Assembly: GCA_039545355.1 (NCBI GenBank)
Contig: BCJJ01000007.1
Span: forward strand, 248,001 to 312,000
Direction of reading: 5' to 3'
Length of the DNA stretch: 64,000 nt
DNA from: Trichosporon coremiiforme
Taxonomy: Eukaryota > Basidiomycota > Tremellomycetes > Trichosporonales > Trichosporonaceae
Both the position numbers and the translations under genes were made by a program. A model generated the notes under the pieces. It was given only the letters and a program-made list of their open reading frames with translations, ran no database searches and was not told where the DNA came from. Shown piece after piece: positions 11,145-22,453 of the stretch. Each line of letters starts with the position of its first letter. Positions within the stretch are counted from its first letter, which is position 1.

Positions 11145-12936
11145 GGCTCACACGCTTGCGTACGAAGAGACGGCGGCGCGATGAAGGTGGATGGGGGAAT
11201 GAAGAAGGGGTAGAGGTAACAGAAGTCGTGGCCCCAACCGGCGATGGGGTCGATGGTGGGTGTTCAGAGGCGCCTGAGGAGGCGCGAGCGCAGGCAAACA
11301 AGGCCGAGCGGACGACTCTGTGTTGGCACGGGCTAGCGCACCTCGACGCGTTGGTTGTGAGCAATCCGTGTTGCGAGCGACAGGAGGGGGGTCGTGTCGA
11401 GGTGGGTGCGAAATGCGATATGCGAAAAGCGACTTGGGTCGAGTGATGAGAGGGAAAGGCTAAAGTTTGGGATTGTCGAGCGGTCGAGCGAGTCGAATGT
11501 GACGATGACCCGTGCTTGCGGTCGCCCTGATCCTGATGCCGATTGACCCTCTGGAACGACCGACTGGAATCCGAGTCCTTGGGTTCCCGGGGGGAGGGGG
11601 AGGGGAATGGGCACGTTGGAAACGTCGTTGTCGCCAGCACCGACGGTAGTAGAATGTGTGTCACGCTCTCGGTGCGATGGAGTCGAGCGCCGGTCGGTGT
11701 GACGGGGCGCGGGGGCGATTATCGAAGGTCGAGGCGATGTGACAACGTTGGACTAGCGTTGGAATTAGAGTTGGGCAGGTGTCCGACTGCCGCCAGCTTC
11801 GAGGGACCCACAAAAGACAGAAGGCAGAGGGGGGCCTAAGCCCTTTGGCCAGCGGGCTGTGTCCGGTCGGAGGGCAAGGAAAGTACGGGGTCGTTTGGAG
11901 GCCCCCGCGTTTTTGGCGTTCTTTTGGTATCTCGCAGGTCGGTTCCAAGGGCTAGTGCCAGGTCGTAGCTGGCGTGCGGGCGTGCGGCGAGCGGGCGATG
12001 CAGGCGCAGCGCAGGCGTAGGGAGGGCTAGCTAGGGTCGGTGTCCTGCAGCGTGTACGGCGTGTTCAGGCGAGCTGCGGGCGTCGTGCGGGATGTGGCCG
12101 TGAGGTCGTGCGGTAGCTCACAGGTTGCTGTGATGGGATGCGGACTCGAGAGCAGAATGCGCGTCGATGGACGTGGGCGAGTTAATTTCGAACAGACCCA
12201 AGAGTATCAACTGGGCCGTAAGCGGTGGTTGTGTAGGCGTAGTTGTCGGGTCGTGCTGGAGAGGCAGAGTGGTGTAGCGGCGTGGTACAGGGTGAGTACT
12301 CGCAGTGCTGGCTGGGTGGGTGCGGCTGGGTGCAGCTGGGTGGGATGCGATGGGAGGGGCCGTGCTTTCTGGAGTAAGGGCAAGGGAAGGAGGACTGTGC
12401 GCGCAGCGTTGAAGCTTGTGGTCGGGGTGTGTGTGTGTGTGTGTATGTGTTTAGGTGATACGCTAGTGAGTAGGAGTAGGCGGACTTGAGGCGCCTTAGC
12501 CTGTCGAATGGAATGGTCGAATCAAAGGGACCGAGGGTAGGGGCGTGTGGGCGTGGGCGTGGGGTGGTGTGCCGAGCGAGGCAGGAGAGGGTGAGAGATC
12601 GAGAGGACGGGAGGGAGGGAGGGGAGGAAAGGGTTGGGAGAGGATCGAGGATCAAGGATCAAGGATGGATGGTGAGGAAGAGAGGATCGAGTATGAGGAT
12701 GAGGAAGGAACAAAGGGGGTGTAACAGCAAGTCAGCCAGCGGCGGAGAGAGTGTAGCGTGTGCCGTGTGCCGTGTGCCGTGTGTCGTGTATGGGAGGGAG
12801 TGTGCAGCAGCAGCCAGTACTTGGAAGCGTGGACCCACCAACCGCCGCGAGTGGAGGGACAAAGAAGTGCGTGTGCGCCCTTTGGTCGACTTGGCTCAGC
12901 TGGATTCCAGCGTGCAGCGTGAGCGAGCCAGTCAGC

Positions 12937-13008
12937 CAGTACACCCAGTACACCCAGTACACCCAGTACACCCAGTACACCCAGTACACCCAGTACACCC
13001 AGTACGCC
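12937..13008. repeat. 9-bp tandem repeat, about 8 copies
   Basis: CAGTACACC repeats perfectly seven times from 12937 to 12999, and an eighth copy, CAGTACGCC, follows. All three frames stay open through it because the period is a multiple of three, and this produces long artefactual frames on both strands. Confidence 0.95.
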
Positions 13009-14474
13009 CTCAGGGCCCAGGCTCATGCCCTCCCCCCCTTCAACCACCCACCACCACCCTGGCCCAGCCATGACCCTGCCAACGGGGCCCTTACACTTAC
13101 CCTCATTCCCTCACCCCACCACACACACCATCCAAGTCCATCTCACAAGTCATGACTCTCCATCACATTCTTGTGACTACAAATGTACAATAGCAGGCCC
13201 AAGCACAGACTGCGCATTGCTCCTGGCTCCTTTCACCTCTTGCACATGCTCATAGAACGAACAACGCCCCTCCCCGATGTGCCGACCCGGAAGACTGCAG
13301 TCTGTTCCTGGTCGGCGAAACCGGCACAGCGACGTCCTTGCGTCCGCCGCAGATCTCATGCAGCCTTGGACTTGCTTGCATGTCCATGTCCATGTCCATG
13401 TCCGTGAGCAGTGGCAGCCGGGGACATCGTGACAATTGACCCCATTCAGCCGCCCATCAGAGTACAAGAGTCAGCCGGTCCTCCCGTTCGACCCGGTCAT
13501 TCATTGCGTTGGCGACCCGTATTCTTAAGCTATGGGTCAGCTGGGCATACTACCGTACTGGTGGTACTAAGACAAGTTGGACAGTGTCAGGTAGCCAAAA
13601 AGGGAGCCAGGACAAGGCACAAGAGATAACCACCCCTTCTGTGCGCATTTCTGTATAAGAGTGCCGGACGCGCGCCGGGAGTGAAAGTCGCGACTGAATG
13701 GCCGAGTTCGGCTCATCCCTGCGCTGGTGACTGACCACGACCCCTCAATGCACCGGGCCCCCCCAATCACCAACTTCTTGTTGGACTTCGCTGTTTCCAG
13801 CCCTCATTCATTCTTGTTCACTTCCCAGTCCCCAGCACCAAGAAGACTGTAACAGCGTAATAGTGGGAGCAGTGGGATGAAGTGGGAGAAGATCGGAGCA
13901 AGCAGCAAGGAGCAAAGGAGGAGGAAGGATCAAGGTGGCCGAGCCGTCGTCGTACTTCGAACCCTGCCAGGGTCCCATCTTCCATTCAGCACGGGGCAAG
14001 CACGTCGCAAACCTCTCAAACGTCGCAAACTGTACGTCGCAAACAAGGCAAGCTGCAGGCAGGCTAAACAGGTCCACATTCAATAGACTTGCATACGGGG
14101 TATGCGTAGTACTTGGAAGAAAGGTACGAGGCAGCAAGCATCGTATTTGAGTAGAGTCAATACGGAACGCGCCGGAGTACGTCGATGTCGCGTACGTGTA
14201 TGAGGCGGATATCCTGTCTCGCCGTCTCGGAGCGCTCGGAACGCGCTCTGCACTCCATACAGAATCGACAGCGGAACGTCTGACGTGAGAGAGTGCGCCT
14301 CATGTCCCTCCCTCCCAGCATCCAGCATGCAGTACCGGCAAACACAGCACAGTACCGAAAACAACAGAAACACCAGACCAATCTCCAAACAGGCGATTCC
14401 CGAGATGAGACTACAAGAACAGCGGAAACACGCTAAGCAAAGTTCTTTCCTCAGTCGCAGACCGGTTTCATGCC

Positions 14475-14510
14475 GCCCGCGACGCCCGCGACGCCCGCGA
14501 CGCCCGCGAC
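14475..14510. repeat. 9-bp tandem repeat, 4 copies
   Basis: GCCCGCGAC is repeated four times without change. The flanking sequence shows no gene. Confidence 0.9.
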
Positions 14511-14855
14511 GCGTCTGAACGTCTGTGTGAGAGAAATGAGGCAGCGTATCACGTCCTCGCGTCTCGTGTCGCGACCACTCAACCCTCCACTCAACCCTCC
14601 ATTCTTTCGATGCCACTTGCCCAACCGACAGTCGATGACCCACTCCAAGATAGATGTCGGATTGGATCCCATTCCTCAAACTGCCCTCAAACCTTGCTGG
14701 CCTTGCTCTTGACATACCCGTTCCTTTACTGTTAAACGGGCGGCGGGGCTGTGATCTCCGCTTCCAGGTGTCCCCGTGTCATGTCCGCTCACGGCGAACG
14801 CGTTGGGACATTGGACGCGTCCGATTTCGAGGAGAGGAGAATGAGAAGTGTTTGG

Positions 14856-14954
14856 CTGAACTGATGCTGAACTGATGCTGGACTGATGCTGAACTGATGC
14901 TGGACTGATGCTGGGCTCATGCTGGGCTCATGCTAGGCTCATGCTGGGCTGATG
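14856..14954. repeat. 11-bp tandem repeat, 9 copies
   Basis: The units resemble CTGAACTGATG and drift along the array to CTGGACTGATG and then CTGGGCTCATG. The variants are grouped, as expected from local duplication. Confidence 0.9.
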
Positions 14955-15430
14955 TTGAGCGCACGCTGAAGCCAGCGGGGTTGACGGGGCTCGACGGGGC
15001 TCAAACAATTCTTACACCCCTTTCTCCCTCTGCCCTCTCTCCTTGTTCCCTACTGCCCCTCTCCTGCCCCTCTACCCTCTACAGACTGCCAAGAACCCAA
15101 GGCGCCACACCCTCACACCCTCCCACTCACCTCCTCCTCCATCCCCATTCCAAAGGTTTCGGGATCGTTTCTCCGCTCCTCGTATCTTGCCCCCCCTCCT
15201 TCCTCCTTCGCACTGCACCTGTCATGCCAGCCCGACGCGTGGCATCTCGCAGCAGGCTCCTGTGGTTCCTCTCTCCGCAGACTCGCTGAACCCGGACAAG
15301 GTTTCGATCGCAGCACAACTGGGTCATCCCGACTCTTCTGACGGGGTATTTGTTTTGACTTTTGCGGCTTCGACCTTTCTGTACTTTTTCTTCTTCTGCC
15401 TGCTTGGCTTACACCTCTCTGGCTGCTCCG

Positions 15431-15497
15431 ACACACACTGACACACACTGACACATACCGACACACACCGACACACACTGACACACACTGACACACG
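15431..15497. repeat. 10-bp tandem repeat, 6 copies plus a partial copy
   Basis: ACACACACTG-type units with two variant copies (ACACATACCG and ACACACACCG) form a Ca-rich array. It is non-coding. Confidence 0.9.
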
Positions 15498-16302
15498 TCG
15501 CTCCCGATACTGGACTCCCGATATCATATCCGCAACTTGGGTCCGACAATCTCGCCTCCCCGCGCTGCTACGACGCTCTCGCTGCTGGGCATTTTTATCA
15601 AGTGTCAATGCTGCGACGCCTCCGCGCCCGACGGCGCGACGGCACGAGGGACTTGCGGACAATTCTACATTCTGATGCATGTTTTGATTCTTCACGAAAA
15701 GGGGGGTGTTCTGGTTCAACGCAAGGTCCAGCCGTTGTGTTGCGCATTCCTCTACGGTGCGCATTGCGTTACGAGAGAGAAGGAGAAAAAGTGTGGATGA
15801 CAGTGTAGTTGTGTAAAGCGGGCGGGGACGGGCGAGGCGGGAGGCAGTGACGAGCGAGAAGACCACGATCAAAAGCGAAGGGAAGAGAAGAAGTGTATAT
15901 AATACTGCGGACCGAACGGCGTTTGACGGAAGGTGGGCTAGCGTTCGGGCGCGCGAGGCCGATTCTATGGGACAGAGCGGAGACGGAGAACGGGAAAGAC
16001 AGAAAGGAGACAAAATAGTACACAACCGTCACGCGAGACGGTGGGGGGGTTCGGATGAAGCCGGGGTGGTGGGAAATGCAGGTAACAGGACAATTGGGCC
16101 ATTGCCTCGCAATGGCATGATTGAAGTGCGTGCCGGAATTGCTGATGATGCTGATTGTTGAGCTCGTTGGCCCGTTGTTCGTAAAGATAACGTGAGCCAG
16201 GTGGTATGGCTAATGCTGTGCGGGATGGGTTCAGTTGGTTTGGGGTGTACAGGAGACATGGGGTGTCATGGTGCGAGTGCGAGTTGCGAGTGGTTTCGGA
16301 AA

Positions 16303-18927
16303 TCATGCAAAGTAGTGTGTGTAGACCCTCGATGACGGGTGGACGGGCATCTCGAGCTTGAACGCGTTGAGCTCCTGTTTGATAGACATGGCCAACTCGG
16401 GCGTGAGGCGGTTGCACGTCGCCGGCTCAGATCGCCGGTCATAGGTCATCGCGTCGTACGTGCTGTACACAGCGCACTCGGGCGCCCAGACAAGGCGGCG
16501 ACGCGTGGGCGCAGTCATCGCACGAGCCTGGGTCGGCGCCGCGGGGCCAGCAGGCGACAGCGTCGGGGCAGACGTGTTATGCGCCGGGTTCTTGTAGACC
16601 GGCGGGCGCAGGTCGAGGTCAAGGCCGTTGTTCTCAAACGGCGAGAACGTGGGCGATAAGGGGTCGTAAACCATCTCGCCCGGGCTGGTAACGTGGTTCG
16701 CGTGAGCAAGGCCGTCGATCCGCTCCGGGTTGGGCGCAGGCAGGTCAGACATGGGACCCGGCGCGGTCGCCTCGAGAGCACTCGACGACGCCGTCCGCTG
16801 GCGCTTCGACACCTCGAGCTCCTCGTTCGACTGGATCTGCTTCAGGATACCGCGCTTCGGCCTGGCATGCTTGTCAATGTGTGCCTTGCACCAGAGCGGC
16901 TGGAAGTCCTCCTCGTCCGGGTCCTGAATGCCGCTGCGGTTGAGAGAAGCAGTGACGTCGTCAATCGTGTCCGTGTCCGAGATGTCGCTGGCGTCCTCCT
17001 CGCCATTGATCGCGAGGGCGTGCACGATAGTGGGAGAGCGGGGAACGACATGGACGACGTTCGCTCCGTTCGCCTGCGCGTTCGTGACGGCGGTTAACTG
17101 CCCACGTGCCGTCGTCGTGTTCTGGTCCCAGGTCGGCTCGCCAGTAGGGCCGGACAGCTCCTGGATAGTCTCCGAGCGCTTGGCGGCCTCCCGCTTCGCG
17201 GCCTCGGCCTTGGAGCGAGCGGTGTGCTGACGAGCGAGCTGGGCGGCGGGCGAGAGTCCAGCTAAAATGCGGTCGTCGTCCTCGGATCCGCGGTCAAGCT
17301 CAGCGGTCGTACGACTGACCGACACAGGGGCGAGATCCGCCTTCTTGCCGCTCTTCTTCTTGAAGCTGAGAATGCCCTGCTTCTCCGGGAGGGCTCCGTC
17401 CTCGTCCTTTGGCTTCTCCTTGAAGATCTTGGAGATGCCCATGAGCGAGTTACGGCGCGCGAGCTTGCCGAGGCTGCCCATCTTGCGGATCATCATGGAT
17501 GCAGACGAGACGGTGGACGACAGCGAGATGTTGTCGGACGATCGGTTGCGGTTGCGGAACAGGCCACGCCTGGGCTTGACGGATGCGTTAGTCGCGGCAG
17601 TCCTTTCGGTCTCGGCAAGGCTGAGGTCGCTGCTCATGGCCTGAGCGTTGACAAAGGGAGCGTTGGGTGGCGCGAGATCCTGCTTGGTAGACGAGGGTCC
17701 GGGCTGACCCTTGGCGGCGGTAGCAGCGGGAGTAAGTGACCGGGCGGGAGTGGGCGACTGCGCTCTGGAAGCAGGTGCGGCGGAAGTCTTCTGGTCCTTG
17801 TCGGACGCATTCTTAAAGCGTCCTCTGAAACCAGACTTCTTCTCCACCTTCGTCTTCTCAGCAGTCTGGAGGGGCGCAGATGTCTGAGGAGCTTGGGACA
17901 GCGGCGAGTTGCGCGCTTGGGCCTGGGCCGGAGGTTGCGAGTTGCTGGCCTGCGACGAAATCGTTCCGGTGGTGAGGGGCGTGGACTTGTTGGTCTGGGA
18001 AGTGGAGGAAGCAGAGCGACCGTGTTGAGGCCGCTGCTCGGATGCACCCTGCGCCTGTTTTCCGGAACGGCCGCCTTGCGAGGCACCGCTGTTTGCACTG
18101 CCCTGGCTTCGGTTGCTGCGCTCACTCTTGACCGATGCCGGACGTCCCTCGTCGCGGCTGGCGCGAAGCTTGGGCGGCGGCATTAACTCCTCCTCACGCT
18201 CGCCGTTCACAAGAGCAGCCGAGTCGACGCTGCCGGTTCGGCGGTGCTCCCCAGGAGAAGGCCCCCGCGGCGGGGCGGTGGGCTTGGGGAGCTCGCTGAG
18301 CGAAATGGACTGGGATCCGGAACGGCTGTTTCCGCTGGCGCTTCGGCTCTTCGGTCCGCGCTTGTACGGATGGAACACGGGGTCGGTACCGGCCGGGCCA
18401 GAGGAAGGCTGGACCTTTGCTACTCGTGGGTCGTTGGAGGAAGTGCCCGAGACGGTTCGTCGTCGGTGGGCGTCCGAGTCGTCGGCGTCCTGGAACTGGG
18501 GCGGTCGCGGCATGCTGTGGCCGGCGGGCGGCGCCATGTGGCCGTTCGCGACCATCTGTTGATACACGTGGGCCCAGGCGGAGAAGTCCTGGGGCTGCTG
18601 GAAGCCCTGCTGCTGGAACCCGGCCGGGAATGCGAACGGCGGGGCGTAGAACGAGGACGCGGGTAACGGGGTCGCTCCCCATGCGCCCTGCACGGGGAAG
18701 CCGGGGATGCTGTTGGGAAAGTATCCACCCGTCATGGGGGGTTGGACAAAGCCCACACCGGGTTGCTGAGTCGACGGGTTGGGGGCTGAGGCGCTGGGAC
18801 GCGACTGCCCTGGGTTGGGCGAATGGCGCTCATACCCTGCGGGAGCACCGCTCCGTGAAGACTCGAACGACCCGACGTGGTCCATGGATGGACGATGCGC
18901 GGGGGGCTGCATGAGCATAGCTGCCAT
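16303..18927 (-). CDS. BNI4: Bni4-like protein phosphatase 1 targeting protein
   Basis: A single long exon of 874 residues. The frame extends upstream without an ATG, so the start is placed at 18927 (MAAMLMQPP). A CTGACCTCCTCAG acceptor-like site just upstream suggests a 5' UTR intron. The protein is Pro/Ser/Gln-rich and mostly disordered. The middle has SSASMMIRKMGSLGKLARRN followed by SLMGISKIFKEK, a stretch I associate with fungal Bni4 proteins. The C-terminus is the most family-like part: a basic RRRLVWAPE segment resembling a PP1-docking site, then DRRSEPATCNRLTPELA and a final SSRVYTHYFA. Known Bni4 brings PP1 (Glc7) to the bud neck to position chitin synthesis, and a similar role is inferred here. 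A profile search would be needed to exclude another PP1 adaptor. Confidence 0.65.
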   Translation of the reverse strand: MAAMLMQPPAHRPSMDHVGSFESSRSGAPAGYERHSPNPGQSRPSASAPNPSTQQPGVGFVQPPMTGGYFPNSIPGFPVQGAWGATPLPASSFYAPPFAFPAGFQQQGFQQPQDFSAWAHVYQQMVANGHMAPPAGHSMPRPPQFQDADDSDAHRRRTVSGTSSNDPRVAKVQPSSGPAGTDPVFHPYKRGPKSRSASGNSRSGSQSISLSELPKPTAPPRGPSPGEHRRTGSVDSAALVNGEREEELMPPPKLRASRDEGRPASVKSERSNRSQGSANSGASQGGRSGKQAQGASEQRPQHGRSASSTSQTNKSTPLTTGTISSQASNSQPPAQAQARNSPLSQAPQTSAPLQTAEKTKVEKKSGFRGRFKNASDKDQKTSAAPASRAQSPTPARSLTPAATAAKGQPGPSSTKQDLAPPNAPFVNAQAMSSDLSLAETERTAATNASVKPRRGLFRNRNRSSDNISLSSTVSSASMMIRKMGSLGKLARRNSLMGISKIFKEKPKDEDGALPEKQGILSFKKKSGKKADLAPVSVSRTTAELDRGSEDDDRILAGLSPAAQLARQHTARSKAEAAKREAAKRSETIQELSGPTGEPTWDQNTTTARGQLTAVTNAQANGANVVHVVPRSPTIVHALAINGEEDASDISDTDTIDDVTASLNRSGIQDPDEEDFQPLWCKAHIDKHARPKRGILKQIQSNEELEVSKRQRTASSSALEATAPGPMSDLPAPNPERIDGLAHANHVTSPGEMVYDPLSPTFSPFENNGLDLDLRPPVYKNPAHNTSAPTLSPAGPAAPTQARAMTAPTRRRLVWAPECAVYSTYDAMTYDRRSEPATCNRLTPELAMSIKQELNAFKLEMPVHPSSRVYTHYFA

Positions 18928-19136
18928 GCTGTGGCGGCAGACTGAGGAGGTCAGCTGGACTGCAACGACAGGGTTCGGAAGATAAGCACGGACGGACACG
19001 AACAAAGAAAGGAAAGAGGGTAGGACGCTCGCAGCAGAGGAACGGCTGGAATGGAAAGCTTTGCTAGGGAAGTGTTGGGGAAAGCACGCGGAAGGAGCGA
19101 ATTGAAGGAAAGTGTGAGATTGTGCGACGTCTTCAA

Positions 19137-19161
19137 GGGGGGGGGGGGGGGGGGGGGGGGG
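19137..19161. repeat. Homopolymer run of 25 G
   Basis: An uninterrupted run of 25 G on the plus strand (C on the strand of the Bni4-like gene), about 210 bp upstream of its ATG. Runs this long are prone to length change and to sequencing error. Confidence 0.95.
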
Positions 19162-22100
19162 TGGAACTGGTCAGCACATGGAGGTGGTGGTGGGGAGGAT
19201 GAGTGTGAGGTGATGAAGAGACGACGTTGCCGCCGCAAAGCAGTCGCGCGTGATGGGAGGTGATTCGATTCCAGCCAGCCAGCAGGGTTTCAACCCAGGT
19301 GCGGGTAGCTGGAACGGTTGTTCCAGTTGGGGAAGAGAGGGGGTAACGGGGTGACAGTTACAGAATCCGGGGGGGGCGAATACTCACTCGGTCTAGAAGG
19401 GCTCGAACGAGGAACGACCTGGTGTAGCCCGTTACTTGTGATAGGGTCGAGCGGCGATGGGGTGATTCGTCGGTAGTGGGTAAAGCAATGCTTTGTGCAG
19501 AGTGTGGGCGGTGGTGGTGTTGGTGGTCCGGATGTGTCCTTCTCAGTTATCCACAGGAACCCACAGGAACGGAGTGGTCGCGAGTGGGTGAGAATGCAGT
19601 CTAAGGATGTTGCAAGGGGCCGAGGGAGTCGACGATGGGTGCGTACCTGCTCACTGGCGGTTGGCGAGGAGCGTGTCGGTAACAGCCTCGGCGAGGACAA
19701 GTGGACGGGGGCGGTGAAAGGGAGGTGTGGGCGCGGACGGGACGGGTGTGGACGTTGCGAACGCGTTTTGAGGAATCGGTTGCCGATTGACAGGCGGGGC
19801 CGGCAAACGCGCGCGATCTTCAGAGTGGAATGCGCAGTAGTGCTCTCTTTGCTTCTGACGAAGATTCGGACAGCTGAACAGGCTCTCCGCAACCACGATC
19901 CAGAGGAAAGGTTGGAAACACAAAGGAGGAACTGTTCGCCGTTGTAGCGACACTTGGACCGCCTTCGGAGGCCAATGTCGAGCTCGGACGCTAGACCAGT
20001 TGCAGTAGCTGTGCGCGGGCGTTCCTGACGATGAGGTATTTGGCCGGTAGACGAGTCGCACAGGAGCTGTTTGTGCTCGTCGATCGGATCGGCAGCAGCG
20101 GACGAGTTCGTGGTTCGTGGGCGAGGGCAGAGACGCGGACAGGCGTGCTCGGCTGATTCAACGGCGGTGCGGGTGCGAGACGTGTCCGACGGGAAGGAAA
20201 GGAAGGAGTAGCGAGAGGCGAAGGAGAGAGAGCGAAGAAGCTGCGGCGTGTGAGCTTGAGACAAACGTGATCAAAGACAATGAGCGGAGCAGCGGGGACT
20301 GTGGACAGCGGGATGGCGGCGCGCGCCAAGCTCCACAAGCTCGCGTTGCCAGTTTCGTCGATGCGGGCGTGTAGTTACGCAGGTGCACACTTGGGCACAC
20401 TTGGGTACGCTTGGCTGAGGTTCCCGTTCTGGTGAGAAGGAAAGAGCCCCGTGCGTATGGGCTTGGTCGAAGAGAGTAACTCGGGACTTTGCCGGTGCAG
20501 ATGCGCACAGAAGCGAGCCGCGGGGGGAATGTAGGAGGAGAGGAGAGTGATAGTCTGTGTAGGAGGTGACTGATGTGCACACACGCACACGATTGTGGGA
20601 AGCGATGAAGCGATGTGGGTAGAGGGGTGGTGTGTTGGCGCGCGATGGGGGCGGGCGGGCTGCGGGAGAGAGTGGAAGAAAGTGGTGGGGGTGTGATGCT
20701 AACCAAGCTTACAGTGCACAGCACCCGGGCTGGAGACGTCGAAAGGGGGTCGAAGAGGGGCGAAAGGGGAATGGGGGCGAGGGTCGGAACGGTGTGGACG
20801 ACGAAGGGAAAAGTGGTGAAGGGGAGAGGAGGGGGAGGGAGGGGAGTGGAGATGGAAAGTGTTGTGGACGGTCTGGGACCGGTTAACGGTGAGGGTGAGC
20901 GGTGGGTGTAGTGCTGGCTGAGCTGGCTAAGCTGGCTGGGCTGGCTGACGGTGAGCAGGGTTGGTCGGCTAGGTCGCTGAATGGTCGAGTGAGCTGTGTC
21001 TGGCGGGTTGGCTGGCGGGTTGGCTGACTGGGCTGGCTGGCTGGCTGGCTGGCTTGCTTGCTGGGTGGTGATGATGAAAGGTGATGGACGGGTGGTGTCT
21101 GGGGGCAGCCGCTCTGTGCGCTGTGCGCAGTGCAGTGCGGGGATGTGTGCAGGCAGAGAGAGAGAGAGAGTGAGTTGGGTGGGTGCCGAGGAGCTAGAGA
21201 CATAGGGAGGGTAGGGGATGACCAGGGTCTATGGGTTGCTTACGATGCTTACCCTATTGCTTTACGGACGAGCGAGTGAGTGCAGAGACAGCAGAAGAGC
21301 GAGGTTGCACGCGTTGCACGGTGCACGGTGCACGGTGGACGGTGGGTGGATGGGTGTCCCTTGTGAGACTACACAATGGCACGGCACGGCACCACGGCAC
21401 CACGGCACAACGGCACACACGGTACACACAGCAGGGGCGGGTGATACTGGGAGGTTTGGACTAAGGGCGGCCAGCGCAGGGCTAACTAGGTCCACTAGTT
21501 CGAGAGTGGGGCAACCTCACCATGGCAGCCCATTCTGGCTCAGCCTGAACTCGCTCTGTCTCGCTGTCTCTCTGCAATATCCAGACACGGAACACACTCC
21601 TAAGGGTCCATTCAGGAATATCGTCAACCCAGCCCTGTCACACCCTGCAGGCCCTGACCATGGACGCATCCTGGGCCACCCGGGCGTTTGAGCGGCACAC
21701 GCAGACCCGCCTGGCCGCGGCCATATTCTCCCAGCCCGCAAGAGCTGACAGAGTCAAATCGGAACCAAAAACTCCATTACGCTGATCGTCCCATCGGTCC
21801 CAGTCAATAAGCTTGTTTCCTGATCCACCGAGGACACAGTTTCGCAGCAATGATGTCAATGTGAACACAACGTGTTGTGCAGTGAGAGACGGGCGCAGAA
21901 ACCGCAGATGGCGCAGCGGGGCGCAGTGTGGGGACAGAGTCTGGCCGTGTACTAGGCTAGTAATGGCAGTGCGGTTCCTCCACCCGGCACCGAAGGAAGG
22001 GCGGCCGGGCGGCGCGCGGCGATACACGCAGGGCGCACAGGGAGAGTCAGGCGCGAGTGCTTTTCTGGCTTTCCTCGCTTTTTTCGCGACCCCAACCTAG

Positions 22101-22425
22101 GTCTGCTTAGGTCTGCACTAGATTAGGTACTGACACGCGCTAGTTCTGGTGTCAGGCTATTGTCTGCATCTCGCTGCTTAGGCTTTGCCTTGACCTTTGA
22201 CACCAGGCCCCAGGCAAGGCAAACGATGGACACGCACCCCGTACCCTCTTTTCGTGCCCCCGCGCCCCCCCGTGCCGGGAGGCCCGTGCGCCCCGCACTG
22301 CATGAGATCGCCCAGAACATCAGATGCATCGATGCACCACCGTTCTGGTTAGCTGGTTAGCTGGCCAGCCCGTGTCTCGTGCTCCAGTGGCATATTGCAC
22401 GAGTGGGCGTCCCGGCGCAGCATCC

Positions 22426-22453
22426 AGAATACAGAATACAGAATACAGAATGC
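22426..22453. repeat. 7-bp tandem repeat, 4 copies
   Basis: AGAATAC is repeated three times, followed by AGAATGC. It is non-coding. Confidence 0.85.

Larger units (their letters stand above)
11145..16302. other. 5-kb gene-poor region with many short tandem repeats
   Basis: This is the upstream region of the RasGEF gene and the downstream region of the Bni4-like gene. Open frames exist on both strands but are low-complexity and shift freely through repeats. No conserved domain or coherent exon series was found. Repeats occur at about 12757-12787 (CGTGTGC units), 12937-13008, 13378-13404 (CATGTC units), 14475-14510, 14856-14954 and 15431-15497, and there is a GT run near 12430. Long 5' leader, regulatory or non-coding RNA functions are possible but unsupported. 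Confidence 0.5.

Noticed and set aside
12732..12998. Tyr/Trp/Val repeat protein
   Set aside because: Produced only by the 9-bp minisatellite staying open in frame.
15431..15497. Telomere-like or CRISPR-like array
   Set aside because: Units are contiguous 10-bp ACAC repeats with no spacers and no telomeric motif.
19290..20264. 324-codon minus-strand open frame
   Set aside because: Composition is Ser/Pro/Arg-rich without any conserved block; it lies in the pyrimidine-rich upstream region of the Bni4-like gene and has no support beyond being open.
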